A stretch of 64,000 bases of DNA from the NCBI GenBank assembly GCA_937873495.1, contig CALMXZ010000011.1, forward strand, positions 186,001 to 250,000. The letters are read 5' to 3'. Both the position numbers and the translations under genes were made by a program. Below are positions 17,069 to 24,118 of this stretch, piece after piece. The notes below the pieces were generated by a model. It did not search any database. It saw only the letters and a list, made by a program, of their open reading frames with translations, and was not told where the DNA came from. Each line of letters opens with the position of its first letter. The first letter of the stretch is position 1. This DNA is from an uncultured Trueperaceae bacterium (GTDB lineage Bacteria > Deinococcota > Deinococci > Deinococcales > Trueperaceae).

Positions 17069-18475
17069 GTGCAATTCAAGCATGCTCCCGCTGCCGTGTC
17101 GGCGATGTTCGATGATCCGAATCTGGTGTCGGCCGTGGGGCTGGTTCCGATGCTCCGTCTCGCCCGTTCCGCGGGTCTCGACGAGCTCGCCCAGTCGCGG
17201 TTGACCGTCCCGACAGACAAGGGTGCGAACGCTGGCGGCAAGGTGATGGCGCTGGTGGCGGGGATGCTCGCCGGTGCGGACTCGATCGACGACATGAACG
17301 TGCTGCGTCACGGCGGGATGGGCCGGCTGTTCGATCGGACGTATGCGCCGTCGACGCTGGGCTCGTTCCTGCGGGAGTTCCGGTTCGGGCACGTCCGCCA
17401 GCTCGACGCCGTCGCCTCCCGGACCCTGGTGAACGTCGCGCAATCCGCGCCACTGCTGCAGGTCCGGGATGGTGAGCGGGTGATGGTGGATCTGGACGAC
17501 ACGATCATCGAAGTCCACGGATACCAGAAGCAGGGCGCGTCGTTCGGGTACTCCGGCGTCCGCGGCCTGAACGCCCTGTTCGCCACGGCGTCGACATCGC
17601 AGTCGGCGCCGGTGATCGTGGGGCAGCGGCTGCGGCAGGGGAAGACCGGTTCCCCGAAGGGTGCCGCCAGGATTGTCGGCGACGCTCTCGCGACGCTGCG
17701 CCGCTTGAACCCCGGAAGCAGTTCCCGGCCGTTGCTGCGGGCGGACTCCGCGTTCTACGGACACGCCACCATCGGCACGGCGATCAAAGCAGGCGCGGAC
17801 GTGTCGGTCACCGTCCGGATGGACCCCGCGGTGAAGGCGGCGATCGCGTCGATCCCCGAGGATGCGTGGGAGATGATCGAGTACACCGACTCGATCCGTG
17901 ACGAGGCCACCGGTCAGCTGATCTCGAAAGCAGAGGTCGCCGAAGTGGCCTTCACTGCGTTCCGTTCACGGAAGAAGGCCGAACGGGTCGACGGGCGGCT
18001 CGTGGTGCGGCGGATCCCGGACCTGAACCCGAACAAGGTGGAACAGCCGACGCTGTTCGACGTCTATCGGCATCACGCGTTCTTCACCACGACCGACAAG
18101 ACGACGATGGGCACCGTCGCGGCAGACAAGACCCACCGCGGTCACGCCATCATCGAACAGGTCCACGCCGATCTGAAGGGCGGTCCGCTCGCTCACCTGC
18201 CGTCCGGGGTGTTCACCGCGAACAGCGCCTGGCTCGTGCTCGCGGTGATCGCGTTCAACCTCACCCGCGCCGCCGGGCTGATCGCCGACCGGGCGGGTCG
18301 GCTCGCCCGAGCGACGACCGCGACGATCCGCCGAACCCTCATCTCGGTGCCGGCACGGCTGGCGCGGTCCGCGCGCCGGATCACCCTGCACCTGCCCGAG
18401 GCCTGGCCCTGGCAGACCGCGTTCGAACGGCTCTTCACCGCGACGCACGCGCCACCACCGGCAGCGGCCAGCTGA
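17069..18475 (+). CDS. IS1380-family transposase
   Basis: A 468-aa DDE transposase starting at a GTG. The catalytic carboxylates probably lie in VMVDLDDTIIEVHG (about residue 140), LLRADSAFYG (about 225) and the C-terminal RGHAIIEQVHADLKGGPLAH region (about 355). FFTTTDK and the terminal Arg-rich helical section are family features. Length is normal and no frameshift is seen, so the element may be active. It is transcribed opposite to the interrupted transfer operon. Confidence 0.93.
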   Translation: MQFKHAPAAVSAMFDDPNLVSAVGLVPMLRLARSAGLDELAQSRLTVPTDKGANAGGKVMALVAGMLAGADSIDDMNVLRHGGMGRLFDRTYAPSTLGSFLREFRFGHVRQLDAVASRTLVNVAQSAPLLQVRDGERVMVDLDDTIIEVHGYQKQGASFGYSGVRGLNALFATASTSQSAPVIVGQRLRQGKTGSPKGAARIVGDALATLRRLNPGSSSRPLLRADSAFYGHATIGTAIKAGADVSVTVRMDPAVKAAIASIPEDAWEMIEYTDSIRDEATGQLISKAEVAEVAFTAFRSRKKAERVDGRLVVRRIPDLNPNKVEQPTLFDVYRHHAFFTTTDKTTMGTVAADKTHRGHAIIEQVHADLKGGPLAHLPSGVFTANSAWLVLAVIAFNLTRAAGLIADRAGRLARATTATIRRTLISVPARLARSARRITLHLPEAWPWQTAFERLFTATHAPPPAAAS

Positions 18476-18598
18476 CTACCGCCGCCACCAGCGGCACGAC
18501 CGAGAACGAAGTGGACGACCGGGATGAGACGCCCGGAACTCACCCCTGCCCGCGGCAGATCAACCCACGTCGATCAGGCCGACGCCACCCGCCGAGGG

Positions 18599-18616
18599 CT
18601 CATCGGTGGATCGAGG
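18599..18616 (-). repeat. IS1380 right terminal inverted repeat
   Basis: Exact inverted copy of 16948-16965, followed by target repeat CTTAG at 18617-18621. Confidence 0.92.
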
Positions 18617-18621
18617 CTTAG

Positions 18622-18849
18622 CGTGGTGATCACGGCGACCAAGGACAGCGGTGAGCCCGGCGGTGAAGACTGACGGATGCCGCATAACGCCAACGAAACC
18701 GGTCAGCACTCCAGCAGCAAAGAGGGTTGGCCCGGGCGTCAGCAGGCGATCACCACGATTGCGGCTTCGCCCGTCTCCAGAAAGGTCAGCACGGTACGGG
18801 ACTGGTGGTGCGCCGCTTGTTCACCACATCGGGTCCGCCGGTGAAGGCG
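18622..18849. other. Stretch between IS1380 and merA without a recognised gene
   Basis: This holds the downstream side of merA and the possible start of the IS-split small ORF (GTG at 18633, minus strand). No mer transport gene (merT, merP, merC or merF), merB or clear terminator is recognised. Confidence 0.4.
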
Positions 18850-20280
18850 TCATACCGCGCAGCAGGAGAGTTTGGAGACGTCGGTGGTGAATGATTGGGC
18901 AGCGATCCTGATGCCTTCGGCCATCGTCAGATACGGGGCCCAGCTTCGGGAGACCTGTTCGAGTGTCATCCCGCCTTCGAGGATGTAGACACCGGCCGCG
19001 GCGAGTTCACCGGCGTCCTTGGCGACCGCAGTGAGTCCGAGGATGTGACCGGTGTCGGCGTCGACGACGATCTTGATCAAGCCGCGGGTGTCCCGGTTGA
19101 CCAGCGCGCGGGGCACGTATTTCAGGGGCAGGACCCGGCAGTCGCAGCGGATCCCCGAAGCGAGGACGTCTGCTTCGGTCATGCCCACCGCGGCTAGAGC
19201 GGGACTAGTGAACGTCACTCGTGGCAGGCGGGCGTAGTCGACAGTGCGGTCGGTGCTGGTGAACGCATTGTCGACGATCATCGCCCCGTGTTGCGCAGCG
19301 ACATAGACGAACTCGTGGTGCCCGGTCACGTCCCCGGCAGCCCAGACCCGCCGGTTCGTCGACTGGAGCTGGTCGCTGACCACGACTTCTCCGGCCTGGC
19401 CGGTGTTGACCCCGACGGCGTCGAGGTTGAGTCCCTCGGTGACCGGGCGACGGCCGGTGGCCACCAGCACACGGTCGGCTCGGAACTCCTGCTCGATGCC
19501 GGAGACGTTCGCCGTCGCGACAACCTGGCTGCTGGCCGGGTCGTGGAGCACGGAGGTGACCTCGGCGGGTCGAACAACGTGGATGCCTTCGTCGGCGAAC
19601 ACGTCCTCTAGGGCACGGGAGGCTTCGGGTTCCTCTCTTGATGCCAGCCGGGAGCGGACCACCATGGTCACCCGGGCGCCGAGTCGGGCGAACAACTGTG
19701 CTTGTTCCATCGCCACGTAGCCGCCCCCGAGCACGAGCAGAGAGTCGGGGACCTCGGTGAGTTCCATCGCGGTGGTCGAGGTCAGATAGTCCACGGTGGC
19801 CAGGCCGGGGATTGGTGCCGCCCAGGGGGCTGATCCCGTCGCGATCAGGTAGTGATCGGCCCTGATCGCCTCAGCCTTGCCGTCACCGGTGACGGTGTGC
19901 AGCAACGGGCCGTCCGGGGTCCCGGCGAACGACGCGTCGGCGTGCAGGACCCGCCACCCATAAGCGTCGGCCACGTCCTCGTACTTCTCACCGCGCAATG
20001 ACTCCACCAGTGACTGAGTGGCACCGACCAGGCCCGGCATGTCCACGGGGCCGGCCGCCGCCGCGATCCCCGGAAACCGCGCGGCATCGGAAGCTGTATG
20101 CCGCGCTTCTGCGGCTGCGAGCAGGCTCTTGGAGGGAATGCAACCGGTATTCACGCAGGTGCCCCCGAATGTTGACCGCTCGATCATCACCACCGACTTG
20201 CCTAGCCCGGTGGCCCGGATCGCTCCGGCGAAGGCCCCGCCGCCTGATCCGATAATCGCCAGATCGACCTTCGAGCCCAT
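18850..20280 (-). CDS. merA: Mercuric reductase MerA
   Basis: A 476-aa FAD/NAD(P)-linked disulfide oxidoreductase that reduces Hg(II) to volatile Hg(0) in the cytoplasm. It shows the N-terminal FAD motif (AIIGSGGGAFAGAI), the redox-active pair in GGTCVNTGCIPSK (Cys42/Cys47), a second nucleotide motif (LLVLGGGYVAMEQAQ), the WAAGDVTG motif, and the C-terminal vicinal cysteines in SKLSCCAV (Cys473/Cys474) that hand mercury to the active site. There is no N-terminal heavy-metal-associated domain. The ATG at 20280 is set by GGGAGGA upstream. It is divergent from merR. Confidence 0.95.
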   Translation of the reverse strand: MGSKVDLAIIGSGGGAFAGAIRATGLGKSVVMIERSTFGGTCVNTGCIPSKSLLAAAEARHTASDAARFPGIAAAAGPVDMPGLVGATQSLVESLRGEKYEDVADAYGWRVLHADASFAGTPDGPLLHTVTGDGKAEAIRADHYLIATGSAPWAAPIPGLATVDYLTSTTAMELTEVPDSLLVLGGGYVAMEQAQLFARLGARVTMVVRSRLASREEPEASRALEDVFADEGIHVVRPAEVTSVLHDPASSQVVATANVSGIEQEFRADRVLVATGRRPVTEGLNLDAVGVNTGQAGEVVVSDQLQSTNRRVWAAGDVTGHHEFVYVAAQHGAMIVDNAFTSTDRTVDYARLPRVTFTSPALAAVGMTEADVLASGIRCDCRVLPLKYVPRALVNRDTRGLIKIVVDADTGHILGLTAVAKDAGELAAAGVYILEGGMTLEQVSRSWAPYLTMAEGIRIAAQSFTTDVSKLSCCAV

Positions 20281-20327
20281 GATGTGTTCCTCCCAGACGT
20301 CGGTTCTCGCTCCGACCATCATTCTCA

Positions 20328-20349
20328 ACCTTCCACTACACTGGAAGGT
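20328..20349. promoter_or_regulatory. MerR-type operator-promoter between merA and merR
   Basis: A perfect 8-bp dyad, ACCTTCCA-6-TGGAAGGT, lies between the divergent genes. On the minus strand TTGACC overlaps one arm and a -10-like GAGAAT follows about 19-20 bp later. That over-long spacer is the hallmark of promoters activated by MerR through DNA untwisting. It is probably bidirectional, with merR repressing itself. Confidence 0.8.
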
Positions 20350-20373
20350 CAAGCGAGGGCGGAGGAGGACGTC

Positions 20374-20763
20374 ATGCGTATCGGGGAGCTGGCCCAAGTG
20401 GCGGGGGCGACCGCCAAAACCCTGCGGGTCTACGAAGACCAAGGAGTTCTACTACCTGCCGCGCGCACCGCAACGGGCTACCGCCATTATGGCCCGGAGA
20501 TTCTGGCCCGGCTCGACTTCATCCATCGCGGCCAGGCAGCAGGACTGACTCTTGCGCAAATCAGACAGATCCTCCAGATCCGCGACAGCGGGACGGCCCC
20601 GTGTGACCACGTTCGGGAACTGCTGGATATACGCCTGGCCGAAGTCGATGAGCAGATTGCCGAACTCGGCCGGCTGCGTGAGACCATCGGTCAGCTACGG
20701 ACGGCGGCTGAGCACGTTCAGCCCGAGACGTGTCAGGCTGGCGCGGTCTGCGCCTACCTTTAA
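20374..20763 (+). CDS. merR: MerR-family mercury-responsive regulator
   Basis: A 129-aa protein. The N-terminal winged HTH (MRIGELAQVAGATAKTLRVY) is followed by a long dimerisation helix and three cysteines: Cys77 in GTAPCDHV, Cys120 and Cys126 in the C-terminal CQAGAVC. Three metal-binding cysteines in this arrangement correspond to the mercury site of MerR. The divergent merA and the intervening operator support the assignment. Another thiophilic metal as inducer is possible but less likely. Confidence 0.92.
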   Translation: MRIGELAQVAGATAKTLRVYEDQGVLLPAARTATGYRHYGPEILARLDFIHRGQAAGLTLAQIRQILQIRDSGTAPCDHVRELLDIRLAEVDEQIAELGRLRETIGQLRTAAEHVQPETCQAGAVCAYL

Positions 20764-20800
20764 CGATCCCGGAACCCATTCGCCTGTGGGATCAATCCTG

Positions 20801-22465
20801 TCACCTCGGAGCGGTCGCGTAGCTGTTCCAGGCGGCGCCGGCGATCCCGGCCCATCGGGTGGCGGTGCCGATGTCGACACCGATGAGGTTGGCGAAAACG
20901 GCTGGCGGGGTGGTCGACGCGAGGTGCAGCAGGGCGGTGTTGCGGCTGGCTCGGATGGTGATCCCGAGCCGGCTCATCCGGGCCATGAGCGAGGGCGGCT
21001 GGAGGTGGGTGCCGGCGTTCTTGCCGGTGAACAGCCACCTGCGGTCGGCCAGGGCGCTTGCGGTGCCGAACGGCTTGGCGACGGGCAGCGCGGTGATCAG
21101 CGCGTCCAGGGGCGGAATGAGCAGCAGGGGTTCGCGGCCCAGGGCCAGATAGGTGTCGCTGTCGACGGCGCGGATGTCCGCAGTGGTGAGGGTGACGATC
21201 TTGGCAATGGGTTGGGCAAAGAGCAGGACCAGGCAGGCCGCGGCGCGGTCCTCGATGCTCGCACTGTCGCCGTCGTGCAGAAGCTGGCGGGCCAGGTCGA
21301 GTTGCTGGCCGGGGTCGATGTCGTGTCGCGGGTCCTTGCCGGGGATGGGTTTGGGCAGTCGGGTGCGCGCCAGGTATCCGCCGCGTTTGAGCCACCGGAT
21401 GAAGCCCAGCCGTCGGCTGCGGTCGACGATGATCCAGCCGTCGAGGCAGGCCTGGGGGCAGTCGTCCAGGTCGTGGTTGCGGGCGGTGAGGTGGTCGAAG
21501 AACGCTTTGGCGGTCTGGACGTCGCGGCGGCACCGGGCGGCGGTGGCTGCGGAGATATGGCCGTGACGGTTGGTCTTGGCGCGGCCGACGACGTGCCAGC
21601 GGGCGTACCGGGTGAGCACGCCGCGCAGCTCGGGATTGTCCACGCCGGCGACAGCGCGGATGGCGTAGCGGTGCAGGCGGGCAGCGTGCTCGTCCCGCGG
21701 AGGCAGCGCATCGGTCGCGACGAGCATGGCGCGCAGGTAGGTCACCGAGAACGTCTGCGGCCGGGCATCGAGGGCGTCGTGGGTCAGGCCGAGCTGGCCT
21801 TGGGCGATCTCGGCCAGCAGGTGCAGGCTGGCGAGGTTGTGCCAGTTGCTCAACAGCGATCGCGGGCGGCTGGTGGCGGTGAGAGCGTCGCGCACGGGCA
21901 GGAGCTCGGGCCGGATCGTGCCGTCGGGTCCGGTCAGCGCGGCCTCGATCTGCGCGGTGGCTTGGCAGGCGAAGCATCGTGGCCGGCCGTTGTTCGTCCT
22001 CAGGCGGCCGAGGGCTTGCTGGCCGCAGATGGAGCAGTCGATGACCGGGGCCTGGTAGCAGGTCGGGCAGACATCCGGGCTGGTCGCGGTGGCCTTGAGC
22101 GCGATGCGTTTGAGCCGGCCGCAGATGCCGCAGGGCCGTCGCGGGTTCCGGTAGCAGCGGGTGCAGAGATTCCGTGACGCTTCGCTCTTGCCGCCGCCTC
22201 TCGTGGCGAGCGGACCGATGGCTCCGCACTCCTCGCAGACGTCGTCGCCGGTGCGGACGCGGGCGTAGCAGGTCACGCAGAGAGCCCCGCCGTCTGGCGT
22301 GCGGGCATTGATCCTGCGCTGTCGTCCGCAGCCGGTGCAGGTCTCCTGCGGTGCGCGGGTGGCGCGGCAGGCTCGGCACTCGCCCCGGTCCAGGCTGTGG
22401 TTCCAGCGCAGGTTCTTCTCCCGTCCGCAGCGGAAGCAGACGCCGCGGACGATCGCGCTGGCCAC
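20801..22465 (-). CDS. Multi-zinc-ribbon, recombinase-like protein of a three-gene module
   Basis: A 554-aa protein. Residues 1-175 hold about five CxxC...CxxC zinc ribbons in tandem (CFRCG, CTGCG, CEECG, CGICG and CSICG, each with a partner pair). The rest is helical and resembles a tyrosine-recombinase fold (AKAFFDHLTARNHDLDDC ... RAAACLVLLFAQPIAKIVTL ... WLFTGKNAGTHLQP). I do not see the Arg...HxxR...H...Tyr catalytic set, so it may be catalytically dead and act as a DNA-binding partner. It is encoded directly after the XRE and tyrosine recombinase genes on the same strand. Confidence 0.65.
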   Translation of the reverse strand: MASAIVRGVCFRCGREKNLRWNHSLDRGECRACRATRAPQETCTGCGRQRRINARTPDGGALCVTCYARVRTGDDVCEECGAIGPLATRGGGKSEASRNLCTRCYRNPRRPCGICGRLKRIALKATATSPDVCPTCYQAPVIDCSICGQQALGRLRTNNGRPRCFACQATAQIEAALTGPDGTIRPELLPVRDALTATSRPRSLLSNWHNLASLHLLAEIAQGQLGLTHDALDARPQTFSVTYLRAMLVATDALPPRDEHAARLHRYAIRAVAGVDNPELRGVLTRYARWHVVGRAKTNRHGHISAATAARCRRDVQTAKAFFDHLTARNHDLDDCPQACLDGWIIVDRSRRLGFIRWLKRGGYLARTRLPKPIPGKDPRHDIDPGQQLDLARQLLHDGDSASIEDRAAACLVLLFAQPIAKIVTLTTADIRAVDSDTYLALGREPLLLIPPLDALITALPVAKPFGTASALADRRWLFTGKNAGTHLQPPSLMARMSRLGITIRASRNTALLHLASTTPPAVFANLIGVDIGTATRWAGIAGAAWNSYATAPR

Positions 22466-22472
22466 CAGTCGG

Positions 22473-22817
22473 TCAGTCCTGGGCCGGCTTGATCACCGCG
22501 CGGGTCGGGCGGTTCCTGCTGCCGGACTTCGGCGCCTTGGGCGTCCCGGTGGTGCCGGTCTTGCGTCCCCGCCGGGAACTCGAAGCGACGTAGGGCTCGA
22601 TGAGGTCGTTGGGGGTGGCGCCGAAGATGTCACACAGGGCCGCGAGGAGTTGCATGTTCAATCGCTCCGGGGTGCCGGTGACGATCCGGTAGACCTGCGT
22701 GGAGGTCATCACCACTCCCCGGTCGGCCAGCAGCGGCACCAGGCTGGTGGTGGAGTGCATGCCGTGCTCGTTCATCACCTTGCGCAGGTGCCAGTGGTAG
22801 GCGACGGTCTTGGTCAT
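22473..22817 (-). CDS. XRE/Cro-type regulator of the recombinase module
   Basis: A 114-aa protein. The N-terminal HTH region reads HLRKVMNEHGMHSTTSLVPL, followed by MTSTQVYRIVTGTPERLNMQ and LLAALCDIFGATPNDLIEPY, a standard Cro/C1 helix arrangement. The last 35 residues are basic and disordered (SSSRRGRKTGTTG). Its ATG overlaps the stop of the tyrosine recombinase gene (ATGA) and its stop is 7 bp before the zinc-ribbon gene, so the three form one operon. It probably represses this operon. Confidence 0.82.
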   Translation of the reverse strand: MTKTVAYHWHLRKVMNEHGMHSTTSLVPLLADRGVVMTSTQVYRIVTGTPERLNMQLLAALCDIFGATPNDLIEPYVASSSRRGRKTGTTGTPKAPKSGSRNRPTRAVIKPAQD

Positions 22818-23944
22818 CGGCTTGAGCCTTCCTCGATAGCAGGTGGCGGCGCGAACGCGGCGTCGAGGGCGCGGCGCAGGGTGCGGTTGCGGTAGTCGCC
22901 GGAGACCCCGGTGTAGAGGGCGGTGGTCGAGCCCCAGCGGTGGCCGACCTGCTGCTGGACGAACAGCGGATCGAAGCCATCCTCGATCAGATGGGTCACA
23001 TACGAGTGCCGCAGGCAGTGCGGGTGTAGCACCGGGTCCAGGCCGAGGTCGTCGCGCCAGTCGGCGAACCGGTCGTCGATATGGTCCAGGCGGATGCGGC
23101 TCTGCCGCTCGGTCGGCCACAGGACGGACTCGTCGGCGGTGTCGAAGCGGGGCCGGACCTCGGTGACATACTCCTCGATCACCGGTCGGGTCCAGTCGAA
23201 CACCGCCAGCACTGCCCGGCGCCGCGGTTGGGAGCCGCGCATCGCCTTGCCCCAGCGGACGTTGCAGACCCCGAACCGGCCGAACTCCGGGCCTTTCGGG
23301 TTGCGGGTGAAGTCGTGCAGGTCGAGCATCGCCGCCTCACGGCGGCGCAGGCCGAAAGCGTAGATGATCTTGAACAGCGTCGCATCGCGGAACAGCGTCT
23401 GCCAGCCCTTGCGGCCCGACGAACGTGCCCGGTCCACCAGATCGTCGGCGTAGTCGAAGAACGCCTGCAACTCCAACCTGCTCAGCGGTCGCACCGCCGG
23501 CCGCGCCTCGTGATCGCTGGTGTGGATGACGGTGTTCCACTCGTGGCAGACCTGCACCGGGTGCGTGCCGAACAGCTCCATGCACCGATCCGCCCACCCG
23601 TACCGGTGGTCGGTCAGATAGTCGCAGAACAGCGCCACCGAGTTCTGGTACGCCCGCACCGTAGAGGTCGACAACGGCCGCGCGCCCGAGACCAACGAGG
23701 TCGTCCACTCCTCGACATCGGCCGGGGACCACTCCCACGGTGGCGAGCCGCAGAAATCACCGAACCGCCGCACCTGCGAGGCCCTCGTCTTGATCGTCTG
23801 CGTCGTCAGCATCCGGGAGGTCTGCTGGGCCGTCCAGCCGGTCAGCATCTCATCGAAGAACTGCTCCGACGGGCGCAGCAGCGTCACCTTGCCAGCCGAC
23901 GCTGAAGCCCCGGAACCAGGCCCCTGGCCGTCCACGAACACCAT
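22814..23944 (-). CDS. Tyrosine recombinase (phage-integrase family)
   Basis: A 376-aa protein. A SAM-like core-binding domain (about 40-135) precedes the catalytic domain: Arg in IIYAFGLRRREAAML (about 205), HPHCLRHSYVTHL (about 315) with the His-x-x-Arg pair, GHRWGSTT (about 340) and the nucleophile Tyr in TALYTG a few residues on. All key residues are present. AAGGTGG precedes the ATG. A 37-bp recombinase-type site starts only 9 bp upstream of the start codon, implying autoregulation or a linked recombination site. Confidence 0.9.
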   Translation of the reverse strand: MVFVDGQGPGSGASASAGKVTLLRPSEQFFDEMLTGWTAQQTSRMLTTQTIKTRASQVRRFGDFCGSPPWEWSPADVEEWTTSLVSGARPLSTSTVRAYQNSVALFCDYLTDHRYGWADRCMELFGTHPVQVCHEWNTVIHTSDHEARPAVRPLSRLELQAFFDYADDLVDRARSSGRKGWQTLFRDATLFKIIYAFGLRRREAAMLDLHDFTRNPKGPEFGRFGVCNVRWGKAMRGSQPRRRAVLAVFDWTRPVIEEYVTEVRPRFDTADESVLWPTERQSRIRLDHIDDRFADWRDDLGLDPVLHPHCLRHSYVTHLIEDGFDPLFVQQQVGHRWGSTTALYTGVSGDYRNRTLRRALDAAFAPPPAIEEGSSR

Positions 23945-23952
23945 ACGACCAC

Positions 23953-23989
23953 CTTACATTAGATGTACGAATCATGCGTCAAATGTAAG
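23953..23989 (+). repeat. 37-bp recombinase-type site, copy 1
   Basis: Contains imperfect inverted arms (TTACATT ... AATGTAA) around ATGTACGAATC. It matches the copy at 24074-24110 in the same orientation at about 27 of 37 positions. It lies just upstream of the tyrosine recombinase start, so it may be its binding site, operator or an att half. Confidence 0.6.
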
Positions 23990-24073
23990 ATCTGTTGCGA
24001 AATAACTGGTCAGAGGGGGTTGCCGGTGCTACGTTCCAGGAGCACGCGCCCCCGTGGCCGGGTGTGAATCCGC

Positions 24074-24110
24074 CGTACATCTAATGTACGAATCGTACAG
24101 TAGATGTAAC
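24074..24110 (+). repeat. 37-bp recombinase-type site, copy 2
   Basis: Direct copy of 23953-23989, sharing the uninterrupted block ATGTACGAATC and outer TACAT/ATGTAA arms. It ends 8 bp before the stop codon of the M23 peptidase gene, marking the boundary between the recombinase module and the conserved transfer operon. Confidence 0.6.
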
Positions 24111-24118
24111 TTCCGAGA

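Larger units (their letters stand above)
16948..18616. mobile_element. IS1380-family insertion sequence
   Basis: A 1,669-bp element with perfect 18-bp terminal inverted repeats starting CCTCGATCCACC (16948-16965 and 18599-18616), flanked by the 5-bp direct repeat CTTAG (16943-16947 and 18617-18621). Length, the CCT terminus and the target duplication match the IS1380 family. The intact target repeat indicates a simple insertion that has not rearranged since. Confidence 0.92.

Noticed and set aside
18622-18849. A mer transport gene downstream of merA
   Set aside because: No frame shows the paired cysteines and membrane helices of MerT, MerC or MerF.
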